A stretch of DNA of 6,602 nt from Candidatus Hydrogenedentota bacterium (GTDB lineage: Bacteria > Hydrogenedentota > Hydrogenedentia > Hydrogenedentales > SLHB01): the NCBI GenBank assembly GCA_022706165.1, contig JAKJDA010000172.1, forward strand, positions 1-6,602, read 5' to 3'. Under the pieces are notes generated by a model that saw nothing but the letters and a program-made list of their open reading frames with translations, was not told where the DNA came from and searched no databases. Both the position numbers and the translations under genes were made by a program. This document shows positions 1 through 5,748 of the stretch, piece by piece (the first letter of the stretch is position 1; every line of letters begins with the position of its first letter).

Positions 1-341
1 TTGTGCGCGAAGGATCCTCTGTTTCGTTGCCGGAAGGATTTGTCGTGGAGACCCGTTTCCGGAGTTTCAACAAGACCGCCGTTTTTTCGGATGCGTGGAA
101 GTATTTCGAAAACCGGGATTCCCACAATGGGCTTAACCCGCGCGAGCTTCAGCGCGTTGGCATCAAGGAAAATGGAAAGCGGACGGACGAAATCGACCAG
201 CGTCCGGAAGTGGCCGAGAAATGGCGAAGTTTTCTGGAAAGTTGGGAGGAGGAGCACCCCGAGGTTCCTCCGACGCCGTGTCGCCGCGAGGCCAGCCAAG
301 ACGAGATCGATCAGTTCAAGGCAATTGGATACCTCAACTGA
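1..341 (+). CDS. C-terminal end of a probable sulfatase / alkaline-phosphatase-superfamily hydrolase (5' partial)
   Basis: The reading frame is open from the window edge (first full codon at position 3) to a TGA at 339-341, giving about 112 residues; the real start lies outside the window. The visible part has the features of a sulfatase tail. A stretch reading KTAVFSDAWKYFEN matches the strand where these enzymes carry 'R-T-A-V-R-T-x-R-W-K-Y-I-x-N'. It is followed by a charged 'QRPEVAEKWRSFLESWEEE' helix, and the protein stops at 'FKAIGYLN', close to the '(L/F)-(R/K)-A-(L/I)-G-Y-(L/I)' ending common in this superfamily. The catalytic formylglycine site would be N-terminal and is not visible, so activity and substrate cannot be judged. 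A related phosphoglycerol transferase or phosphodiesterase of the same fold is the main alternative. Its stop codon overlaps the end of the convergent hotdog gene by 8 bases. Confidence 0.62.
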   Translation, partial: VREGSSVSLPEGFVVETRFRSFNKTAVFSDAWKYFENRDSHNGLNPRELQRVGIKENGKRTDEIDQRPEVAEKWRSFLESWEEEHPEVPPTPCRREASQDEIDQFKAIGYLN

Positions 342-798
342 CGCCCGATTGAGGCGGCGCTTTCGGAAGCGGGTTCTTGGGCGCGGGCTGTGTTTCGGCA
401 GGGAGTTCGCCGATGAAGAATTTCATGGAGCCCGCGGCGATGGTTTCGCCTTGATGGCGGACAGCGCCGGTGGCGGCGCAGAACGGCGGCAGACGTCGCG
501 TGATCGTGATGGCGATCTCGAGGGTCCATTCGGGACGGACGGCCCGGAGGCACTCGAATCCGTCGATGGCGGCGAGCATTCCGGGGGCCGGGGTTCCGGC
601 GCAACCGAAGTGGGCTGCTACGGTTTGCGCCATCGCTTCCGCCAGCGCCGGTTCACACACGAAGCCTTCCGCGATGCAGTAGGGCCGGTTTGCGAAGCAG
701 ACGCGCGCCACGGCATGGTCGCCGGCGCATTCAATCAACTCGTCCACCAGCAGCATCGGCGGACGGTGCAACAGTATTTGTTCTGCAGGCGTTCCCAT
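334..798 (-). CDS. ApeP-like hotdog-fold 3-hydroxyacyl-ACP dehydratase homologue
   Basis: This 154-residue protein belongs to the FabA/FabZ/ApeP hotdog group. It opens with 'ILLHRPPMLLVDEL' (residues 8-21), the N-terminal signature shared by FabZ and ApeP. The long hotdog helix carries 'EPALAEAMAQTVAAHFG' (49-65), with E54 and Q58 in the place of the FabZ 'E-A-M-A-Q' catalytic-helix motif. The canonical 'G-H-F-P' histidine motif of FabZ is absent, the preceding segment reading 'YCIAEGFVCEP'. Family knowledge suggests a role in dehydrating 3-hydroxyacyl-ACP chains or, if inactive, in partnering an active hotdog subunit; this is inference. The tail after residue 130 is proline- and alanine-rich. 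The ATG at 798-796 is preceded by AGGGAGG at 816-810, spacer 11. It is the last gene of the leftward operon, 55 bases after the radical SAM gene, and converges with the sulfatase gene. Length and fold fit ApeP; the substrate is unknown. Confidence 0.78.
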   Translation of the reverse strand: MGTPAEQILLHRPPMLLVDELIECAGDHAVARVCFANRPYCIAEGFVCEPALAEAMAQTVAAHFGCAGTPAPGMLAAIDGFECLRAVRPEWTLEIAITITRRLPPFCAATGAVRHQGETIAAGSMKFFIGELPAETQPAPKNPLPKAPPQSGVS

Positions 799-853
799 GT
801 TCGCTACAACCTCCCTGAATATTTTCTCATGGCGTATTGCGTTGTCTCGGGTC

Positions 854-1696
854 TCATGACGGCGTGTCGCAGGTTAGGCGGTTTTCGGGCGCGCCGCCGC
901 CGAACGACGCATCTAGCGTTGCGTCTTGATGCGCGAGAAAGCGCACGGCGGGAAGGGGCGGCCAATACAGCGGTTCCTTCGCATCCGGACGCATCGAATG
1001 CAATGTTTGCGCGAGGGCGTGCATTTCCACAGGTGATAGCGCGCCGGACATCCGCGTTCGGGAGCGGTGCGTCGTGAGGTGCGGGCATTCGAGATACGGG
1101 GTGATTCCGTGATTCCGCGCCCAGCACCACAGATCGGGCATTTCGTCTTGGTTGGCGCGACATGCGGCAATCCGAATTCCCAGGCCGTGTTCCGGATCGG
1201 GGTATCCCGCCTTGAACAGGGCGTGCCGTCCTCGCTCCATGAGCGCGCTCGCTCCCGGCATGCCCGCCAACTCGTCCTGAACCGAGGCGATGGCGCTGTC
1301 CCGGCGCACTATGACCGTGATGGCATGGTGATAGAGGAACGCAGCGAGAGTTTCCGTGATCAAGGTTCCGTTCGTGCATAGGGCGATTCGGAGCCCGGAA
1401 GCGGAAATCAATGAGATCGCTTCCCGGAAGCGCGGGTGCAGAAGGGGTTCGCCCGCTCCATACGCCACGATCCGCGGTATGCCCATCGCGTGTGCCTGCC
1501 GGATGGCGCGGCGCAAGTCGTACAGTTTCAGGGCGGTGTTTTTCGAGGGCGCATTTTCGCGGCAGGCGGAGCAACGGAGATTGCACTCGGGCCATAGTCC
1601 GATGTGGAGGTCGACGGGCCTTGGGGGCTTGCCGTACGACGCCTCGGGGAAACGGTTATCGCGTTGCCGCTGATTCGCTGGTTCATTTCGATCCAT
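854..1696 (-). CDS. Radical SAM protein, no visible SPASM domain
   Basis: From the chosen ATG (1696-1694) the protein has 280 residues. The Fe-S-binding motif C38-x3-C42-x2-C45 lies in 'GLWPECNLRCSACRENAP', and 'YGAGEPLLHP' (79-88) stands in the place of the usual 'G-G-E-P-L-L-H-P' SAM-contacting motif. 'IALCTNGTLI' (104-113) matches the next core strand of the MoaA/PqqE-like fold. I see no C-terminal CxxxC-type clusters of a SPASM or twitch domain; the remaining cysteines (C155-region none, C179, C191, C204, C276) are scattered. The enzyme should cleave S-adenosylmethionine to a deoxyadenosyl radical; its substrate is unknown. This ATG overlaps the TGA of the upstream hotdog gene as TGATG, a coupled arrangement. 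An in-frame ATG at 1732 would add 12 residues and a 37-base overlap, and neither start has a strong ribosome site. The frame stays open to 1930, but that part only shadows the hotdog gene. It sits between two acyl-ACP-dehydratase-like genes, so a lipid or polyketide substrate is a reasonable guess. Confidence 0.83.
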   Translation of the reverse strand: MDRNEPANQRQRDNRFPEASYGKPPRPVDLHIGLWPECNLRCSACRENAPSKNTALKLYDLRRAIRQAHAMGIPRIVAYGAGEPLLHPRFREAISLISASGLRIALCTNGTLITETLAAFLYHHAITVIVRRDSAIASVQDELAGMPGASALMERGRHALFKAGYPDPEHGLGIRIAACRANQDEMPDLWCWARNHGITPYLECPHLTTHRSRTRMSGALSPVEMHALAQTLHSMRPDAKEPLYWPPLPAVRFLAHQDATLDASFGGGAPENRLTCDTPS

Positions 1697-2100
1697 CACG
1701 GTTGCATGCCGCTGTTCGTTTCGGGGTTCCATTCTTGTAATTCCAGGTTCACCGTGGCGATGGCGCGGTCTGCCGCGGCAAGTTCCGCTCTGACAATCAC
1801 CCGTTCCCCGCGGAATGTCAGGGAGCCCTGGACCAGCACCGGTTGCGCGGGCCGAAGCACGCCCGTGAACTTGGCGCGGAGGATGCGCATTGTGCGGAGC
1901 CGTTTTCCTAGCGCTGCTTGTGCGGCGCATCGCACGGCCTCGATCTGCATGACGCCGGGCACGATGGGATTGTCCGGGAAATGTCCCTGGAACACTTCCA
2001 GTTCCGGGGCGAATTCGAAGGCAACGGCGAATGCGCCCGGTTCCGGCTCCGGGAGAAGCTGTTTTAGGGCGCCTTCGGTTTCGTTACGCAACGTCGTCAT
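1696..2100 (-). CDS. FabZ/ApeI-like hotdog-fold 3-hydroxyacyl-ACP dehydratase
   Basis: This 134-residue protein is a small hotdog dehydratase. The diagnostic block is 'FQGHFPDNPIVPGVMQIEAV' (residues 37-56): H40 in the GHFP motif and E54 on the following helix correspond to the catalytic pair of FabZ. The whole block 'F-x-G-H-F-P-x-x-P-(I/L)-x-P-G-V-x-Q' is shared with both FabZ and ApeI. The family removes water from (3R)-3-hydroxyacyl-ACP to give trans-2-enoyl-ACP in fatty acid or polyene synthesis in the cytoplasm. The N-terminal FabZ segment 'L-P-H-R-x-P-F-L-L-V-D' is missing, which points to the ApeI-like side rather than a housekeeping FabZ. The ATG at 2100-2098 lies inside the end of the HD gene (17-base overlap), with GAGG about 11 bases upstream. 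Its stop overlaps the radical SAM start, so translation of the three genes is probably coupled. Confidence 0.85.
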   Translation of the reverse strand: MTTLRNETEGALKQLLPEPEPGAFAVAFEFAPELEVFQGHFPDNPIVPGVMQIEAVRCAAQAALGKRLRTMRILRAKFTGVLRPAQPVLVQGSLTFRGERVIVRAELAAADRAIATVNLELQEWNPETNSGMQP

Positions 2101-2710
2101 GTCTGGATGCGCCTCGTGGTTTGTTTGCAGCGATGTCCAGTTTCACTCCAAACGTTTCTTCAAACAAGCCTCGTTTTCGCAACGCGCCCCAGATATCCGT
2201 GCGGCACGGACGCCGTTGTTCGACGGACAGCGCAAGGCGATCCGCGGCGCTTGTCGCCGAGAGGGATTGCGTCGCGCCGCAGTGGGCGCGGTCCAATCCG
2301 TCGGCCACGCGCAACAGCGCGGCAAGTTTCGTGACCGTGGTTTGTTCGTCGGGAGACAGTTGTCGGAAGACCTTATGTTCGGGCCGGGGCGGCGCTTTGC
2401 GATGGTACCGCGCGATGCAGGCCGTCATTTTTAACTGGTCCTCGGTGAATCCCGGCAAACCATTTTCCAGAATAAGGTCCCGTGATTTTTTGTGGTGGGA
2501 AGAGACGTCGACGGCGAGGCCGATATCGTGAAGCATCGCCGCCGCTTCGAGCAGCCCGCGTTCCGTCCGTCCCATGCCATGCAACGGCGCGGTCGCGTCG
2601 AAGAATTGCAGCGCGATTTTGCGGACCTGAAGCGCGTGATCGGGTTCGCTCTCTATTTCGTGCATCAGTTTGTGCGCGGCCCGGAGGCCTTGGGTCATGG
2701 GCGCGGTCAC
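2084..2710 (-). CDS. Stand-alone HD-domain protein of the Ppx/GppA C-terminal type
   Basis: This 208-residue protein aligns by eye with the HD domain that forms the C-terminal half of exopolyphosphatase/guanosine pentaphosphatase (Ppx/GppA), but it lacks the actin-like phosphatase half. HD-family metal ligands are visible: H25 in 'DHALQVRKIALQFFD', H61-D62 in 'AAMLHDIG', H72/H73 in 'SSHHKKSRDLI', H103 in 'CIARYHRK' and D137 in 'LLRVADGLDRAH'. HD proteins are metal-dependent phosphohydrolases, typically on nucleotides or phosphorylated signalling molecules; the substrate here is unknown. The start is GTG at 2710-2708, because AGGA at 2721-2718 lies 7 bases upstream of it, while the ATG four codons later (2698) would be too far from that site. 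It is the first gene of the leftward operon and overlaps the next by 17 bases. The last ~40 residues are not conserved-looking. A regulatory or housekeeping phosphatase role, rather than a role in acyl chemistry, is equally possible. Confidence 0.8.
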   Translation of the reverse strand: MTAPMTQGLRAAHKLMHEIESEPDHALQVRKIALQFFDATAPLHGMGRTERGLLEAAAMLHDIGLAVDVSSHHKKSRDLILENGLPGFTEDQLKMTACIARYHRKAPPRPEHKVFRQLSPDEQTTVTKLAALLRVADGLDRAHCGATQSLSATSAADRLALSVEQRRPCRTDIWGALRKRGLFEETFGVKLDIAANKPRGASRHDDVA

Positions 2711-2717
2711 GAATATA

Positions 2718-2721
2718 TCCT
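2718..2721 (-). promoter_or_regulatory. Ribosome binding site deciding the GTG start of the HD gene
   Basis: Read on the minus strand, AGGA is followed by 7 bases and then GTG (2710-2708). No comparable site precedes the in-frame ATG at 2698, so the GTG is preferred. A TAGAAT hexamer at 2727-2722 on the same strand resembles a -10 box but has no good -35 partner and would place the transcript start on top of the ribosome site, so I do not call it a promoter. Confidence 0.5.
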
Positions 2722-2766
2722 ATTCTAGATAAATGGAGTATTAGCAAAACTTCCTGCATTCGCGTC

Positions 2767-2781
2767 CGCGGCGTCGCCGCG
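2767..2781. repeat. Perfect inverted repeat, 7-base arms around one base
   Basis: CGCGGCG-T-CGCCGCG is an exact palindrome around position 2774. It could form a short GC-rich hairpin (5-6 base pairs) or serve as a protein site. It lies about 57 bases upstream of the HD gene start. On neither strand is it followed by a clear T-run, so it is not a standard terminator. Confidence 0.5.
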
Positions 2782-2822
2782 TTCCACTACGTTATGCCCC
2801 AATCGTCACGGCGAGTGCAAGA

Positions 2823-2896
2823 CGGGAGCGGCGGAGGCATCCCATTGCTTTCATGCGCCGGGCAGGGCCTACAAGATGTGGGGCCTGTCGCTCCCG
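2823..2896. repeat. Inverted repeat with 8-base arms, possible structured element
   Basis: CGGGAGCG at 2823-2830 is the exact reverse complement of CGCTCCCG at 2889-2896, and the stem can be extended inward by four more positions using G-T wobbles. Between the arms, CAGG (2863-2866) can pair with CCTG (2884-2887), although CCTG overlaps the extended stem. TGGGGCC occurs twice, at 2879-2885 and 2903-2909. This could be a degenerate dispersed intergenic repeat or a structured transcript, and a chance pairing in GC-rich DNA is not excluded. Confidence 0.3.
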
Positions 2897-2951
2897 CTGT
2901 CCTGGGGCCGGAGAAAGCCTTTGTGGAATCAAGCTTTTCAGTGTTTGCGAT

Positions 2952-2968
2952 GTTTTCGCAACGAAAAC
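2952..2968. repeat. Perfect inverted repeat GTTTTCG-CAA-CGAAAAC
   Basis: Seven-base arms (2952-2958 and 2962-2968) flank a three-base centre. The site could be an operator half-site pair or a small hairpin. There is no T-run after it on the plus strand, so a terminator is unlikely. It lies upstream of the ftsK promoter region and could serve either divergent transcript. Confidence 0.45.
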
Positions 2969-3074
2969 GCCTTCGGATCGTTGTTCCAAGGCCCTGTTAT
3001 GTGGAGATGCCCACGCGGATTTGGAGGGGGTGGGATTTGTCCTGTTTTTTCCGTATGAAAAACAATAAATTCTG

Positions 3075-3083
3075 TGGTATACT
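3075..3083 (+). promoter_or_regulatory. Possible extended -10 element, distal promoter towards ftsK
   Basis: TG-G-TATACT differs from the consensus TG-n-TATAAT at one position. No good -35 hexamer is present 16-18 bases upstream, but extended -10 promoters can work without one. A start near position 3090 would give ftsK a leader of about 140 bases. It is weaker evidence than the site at 3161-3189. Confidence 0.35.
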
Positions 3084-3160
3084 TGATGTTGCGAGGGCGC
3101 AGGCTGGAGAATTTCTCTACTACGGATAGAGTCAAAAATGTAGACTACCACAATATTTTG

Positions 3161-3189
3161 TTGCAACCCGAGAGTTCGTCTGCTAGAAT
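3161..3189 (+). promoter_or_regulatory. Sigma-70-type promoter for the ftsK operon
   Basis: TTGCAA (3161-3166) and TAGAAT (3184-3189) are separated by exactly 17 bases, and TG at 3181-3182 adds an extended -10 feature. Transcription would begin near 3196, giving a leader of about 36 bases before the ftsK ATG. Three short palindromes lie just upstream (3107-3117 GAGAATTTCTC, 3140-3148 GTAGACTAC, 3150-3161 ACAATATTTTGT) and could be regulator sites, though each is short enough to be chance. Confidence 0.6.
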
Positions 3190-3231
3190 CGGGGGTGGTG
3201 GCCTCTATGCAGGCGGGCAGGAGAAGAGGGG

Positions 3232-5748
3232 ATGCGCGGAACCGGGAAGCTTCCAGAGGAGCAACGGCGCGAAATAGCGGGCATCTTGTTGCTGGCTTTC
3301 ACGGTGCTTTTGTTTTTGGCGCTGGTGACGGATCAGTATCAGGGGAACGTGCATCGGCCCATTGACGACATCTCCAGCGTCCGCAACGCGTTGGGGCGTC
3401 CCGGCGCGTTGGCGTCGTCGTTTCTTTGTCTGCTATTTGGGCATGGGGCCCATGCCCTTTATTGCATCACGGGCATTTGGGGGGGCATGCTCTTGTCCCA
3501 CCGCAAGCTCGATCGCATTTTCAGCAGGTTGATTGGGTTGTTTCTTGTGTGTTGCGCCACGGCGACGCTGTTTCATGTGACCGTGATGCCGAGTGGAGAG
3601 GGTCCGCACGCAGGGGGGGCTGTGGGGTGGTTTTTCGGCAGTCCGCTGGTGCGATGGTTCGGAATCATTGGGTCCACGGTGCTTGCGGTGACCTGCATTT
3701 TGGTTGGGGTGTTGTTGTCGACGGATTTTCTGTTTGTCCGCATGCTTGATTGGCTGCGCCGTTTGGCGCAGTTGTTGATAGGCCTGACGGGGCTGTTGGC
3801 GGGGTATTTGACAGCGCAGTGGGAAGCGCGGCGGAATCGGCGGGGGGTGGCCGCAGCGGGTTCCGAGCCTCAGCGCGTCCGGAGGTCTCGCGTCTCGTCG
3901 CCTGGCGAAGAGACGGGCGGCGCTGCCGCGTATCCGGCGCCTGTCGTGACGGCGCCTGATGCCGCGAGCGGCGTTTCGGATGAGGAGTTGCCGCGTTCCC
4001 TGCCCAATATCCGCCTGCCCAGGCCGACGGCGGAGGAAGTTTCCGAGGATGGCGTGGCGGAGCCGTTGTCGGTAGTGGAGGCGTTGGCCGAGGCGGAGCC
4101 GGCTGCGGGGGCGGGCGGGGGAGCGTCTTCTCCGGAATTGCCGTTGCAGGAAGGCGGCGGGGCTGAAAAACGGACGGGCCCGGCGCGCGTGTCCGTCGTT
4201 TCCAAGAAACAAGGCGCGCCGTCGCTTCGCCGCAAGGGGGCGATCGACGAAGAGTTGCCGGCCGATTATGTGTATCCGAAGCAGTACGTTCGTCCGCCGC
4301 TGGATTTGTTTGATCTGCCTCCCGTAATGGAGACGAAGGACCTGAGCGAGCAGTTGCACAAGACAAGCGAGCTGCTCGAAGAGACGTTGCGCACGTTCGC
4401 CATCGAGGCGCGCGTCACCGATATCACGCGCGGTCCTACGATTACGCGCTATGAGATCGAGCCTGCTCCGGGCGTCAAGGTCAATCGTTTTTTGGCGCTT
4501 GCCGATGACTTGGCGCTGGCGTTGAAGGCCCACCGCGTGCGCGTGGAGGCTCCGATTCCGGGTAAGGGCCGCGTTGGCGTTGAAGTGCCCAACACGGATC
4601 GCGAGCCGGTGGTGATGCGCGAGATTCTCGAGTCGCGCGCGTTCCAGCGCACCAAGGCCAAGCTGCCGTTGGCGTTTGGAAAGGATATCGCGGGCGAAGT
4701 CATGGTGACCGATTTGGCTTCCATGCCGCATTTGCTGGTGGCGGGCGCGACCGGCGCCGGCAAGACCGTCTGCGTGAAGACCTTGCTGGCCAGCCTGCTG
4801 TGCACCAAGACGCCCGAGGAACTCCAAGTGATGCTCATCGATCCCAAGATGGTCGAACTCAGCATCTTCAACGACATCCCTCATTTGATCACGCCGGTGG
4901 TCACCGATCCCAAGAAGGCCGCGTCGGCGTTGAATTGGCTCATCATTGAAATGGAAGAGCGGTATCGTCTGTTCGCGCATTTGCGCGTGCGCAACGTCGA
5001 GGTCTACAACAAGAGCGTCGAGAACGGCGAGATCGAGGTGACGGAGGCGGAAGGAACCGGAGGCGACTCGATCAACGCCATTCGCAAGCTCCCGTATATC
5101 GTGTGCGTGATCGATGAGTTGGCGGACTTGATGATGTTGGCTCGCGCCGAGGTTGAAGACGCGATTGCGCGGTTGGCCCAATTGGCCCGTGCGGTTGGCA
5201 TTCACTTGGTCATTGCCACGCAGCGTCCTTCCGTGGACGTATTGACGGGCGTCATCAAGGCGAATTTTCCGTCGCGCGTTTCGTTCCAGGTGTCTTCGAG
5301 GGTGGATTCCCGGTGCATCCTGGACGAGATTGGTGCGGAACGCTTGATCGGCAAGGGGGACATGTTGTACCTTCCTGCTGGTCAGAGTAAGCCGACTCGC
5401 ATTCAGGGGGTGTTCGTCAGCGATGACGAGATGAACGGTCTGATCGCGTATCTGAAAACCCAGGCGCCACCGCAATACCGCGACGAAATCGCGAAGTTCG
5501 GGAAGTCGAAGGACGCTCTCGACGAGGCGGTGGACGAGGACGACGAATTGCTCGACGAGGCGGTGCGCGTCGTTCTGGAAACGGGGCAGGCGAGTATTTC
5601 GATGGTGCAGCGCCGGCTTCGGGTGGGGTATACGCGGGCCGCCCGCCTGATTGACATGATGGAACTTCGAGGCATCGTTGGGCCGCACAGCGGCAGCAAG
5701 GCCCGCGAGATTCTTGTGGATCTGCCGCGCACGGACGAGGTCGCATGA
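3232..5748 (+). CDS. ftsK: DNA translocase FtsK/SpoIIIE
   Basis: The 838-residue protein has the full FtsK/SpoIIIE plan. Four hydrophobic segments lie near residues 15-33, 63-88, 99-117 and 144-164, with a possible fifth amphipathic one at 178-195. A low-complexity A/E/P-rich linker runs from about 197 to 345. The motor then begins with the alpha part ('TDITRGPTITRYEIEPAPGV'), followed by Walker A GATGAGKT (505-512), 'MLIDPKMVELS', Walker B 'CVIDELADLMM' with D628-E629, and 'ATQRPSVDVLTGVIKANFPS'. The C-terminal gamma winged helix (about 773-836) reads 'MVQRRLRVGYTRAARLIDMME', typical of the domain that reads polar chromosome sequences. The protein pumps DNA through the closing septum and helps dimer resolution at dif. 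The short linker and roughly 800-residue length resemble SpoIIIE-type proteins rather than the 1,300-residue E. coli FtsK. The start ATG has AGGAG 8 bases upstream (3219-3223). The stop overlaps the next gene as ATGA. Confidence 0.97.
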   Translation: MRGTGKLPEEQRREIAGILLLAFTVLLFLALVTDQYQGNVHRPIDDISSVRNALGRPGALASSFLCLLFGHGAHALYCITGIWGGMLLSHRKLDRIFSRLIGLFLVCCATATLFHVTVMPSGEGPHAGGAVGWFFGSPLVRWFGIIGSTVLAVTCILVGVLLSTDFLFVRMLDWLRRLAQLLIGLTGLLAGYLTAQWEARRNRRGVAAAGSEPQRVRRSRVSSPGEETGGAAAYPAPVVTAPDAASGVSDEELPRSLPNIRLPRPTAEEVSEDGVAEPLSVVEALAEAEPAAGAGGGASSPELPLQEGGGAEKRTGPARVSVVSKKQGAPSLRRKGAIDEELPADYVYPKQYVRPPLDLFDLPPVMETKDLSEQLHKTSELLEETLRTFAIEARVTDITRGPTITRYEIEPAPGVKVNRFLALADDLALALKAHRVRVEAPIPGKGRVGVEVPNTDREPVVMREILESRAFQRTKAKLPLAFGKDIAGEVMVTDLASMPHLLVAGATGAGKTVCVKTLLASLLCTKTPEELQVMLIDPKMVELSIFNDIPHLITPVVTDPKKAASALNWLIIEMEERYRLFAHLRVRNVEVYNKSVENGEIEVTEAEGTGGDSINAIRKLPYIVCVIDELADLMMLARAEVEDAIARLAQLARAVGIHLVIATQRPSVDVLTGVIKANFPSRVSFQVSSRVDSRCILDEIGAERLIGKGDMLYLPAGQSKPTRIQGVFVSDDEMNGLIAYLKTQAPPQYRDEIAKFGKSKDALDEAVDEDDELLDEAVRVVLETGQASISMVQRRLRVGYTRAARLIDMMELRGIVGPHSGSKAREILVDLPRTDEVA

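Larger units (their letters stand above)
2711..3231. other. Divergent intergenic region, about 520 bases, without a convincing gene
   Basis: This stretch separates the leftward HD operon from the rightward ftsK operon and must hold the start signals for both. The open frames inside it (for example 2853-3068 plus and 2792-3166 minus) give arginine-, cysteine- or proline-rich peptides with no recognisable domain and poor start contexts, so I leave them out. Its composition changes along its length: 2760-2910 is GC-rich with several inverted repeats, 2911-3050 is mixed, and 3050-3190 is AT-rich as expected for promoters. The best promoter lies at 3161-3189. No tRNA, riboswitch fold or rho-independent terminator with a U-tract was recognised. 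Confidence 0.6.

Noticed and set aside
1..1077. Long plus-strand open frame of 358 codons
   Set aside because: It runs across the sulfatase tail in another frame and antisense to the hotdog and radical SAM genes; its arginine-rich translation has no domain.
1697..1930. N-terminal extension of the radical SAM frame up to position 1930
   Set aside because: It lies antiphase over the ApeI-like gene on the same strand and its arginine- and proline-rich sequence is a shadow; the usable starts are 1696 or at most 1732.
334..2710. Reading the leftward operon as a full aryl polyene or type II polyketide cluster
   Set aside because: Only the two dehydratase-like genes resemble that pathway; ketosynthase, ketoreductase, carrier protein, acyltransferase and exporter genes are all absent from the window.
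2860..2867. GGGCAGGG, a match to the E. coli FtsK-orienting motif GGGNAGGG, upstream of ftsK
   Set aside because: A single copy of a motif with seven fixed bases is expected by chance in GC-rich DNA at this scale; only skewed genome-wide distribution would be meaningful.
2952..2968. Inverted repeat considered as a rho-independent terminator
   Set aside because: The stem is AT-rich and short, and no T-run follows on the plus strand; both flanking operons also run away from it, so no gene needs a terminator there.
2853..3068. Small plus-strand open frame of 71 codons in the intergenic region
   Set aside because: No clear ribosome site, no domain, and a cysteine/arginine-rich composition; the overlapping frames look equally open, so it is not distinguishable from non-coding DNA.
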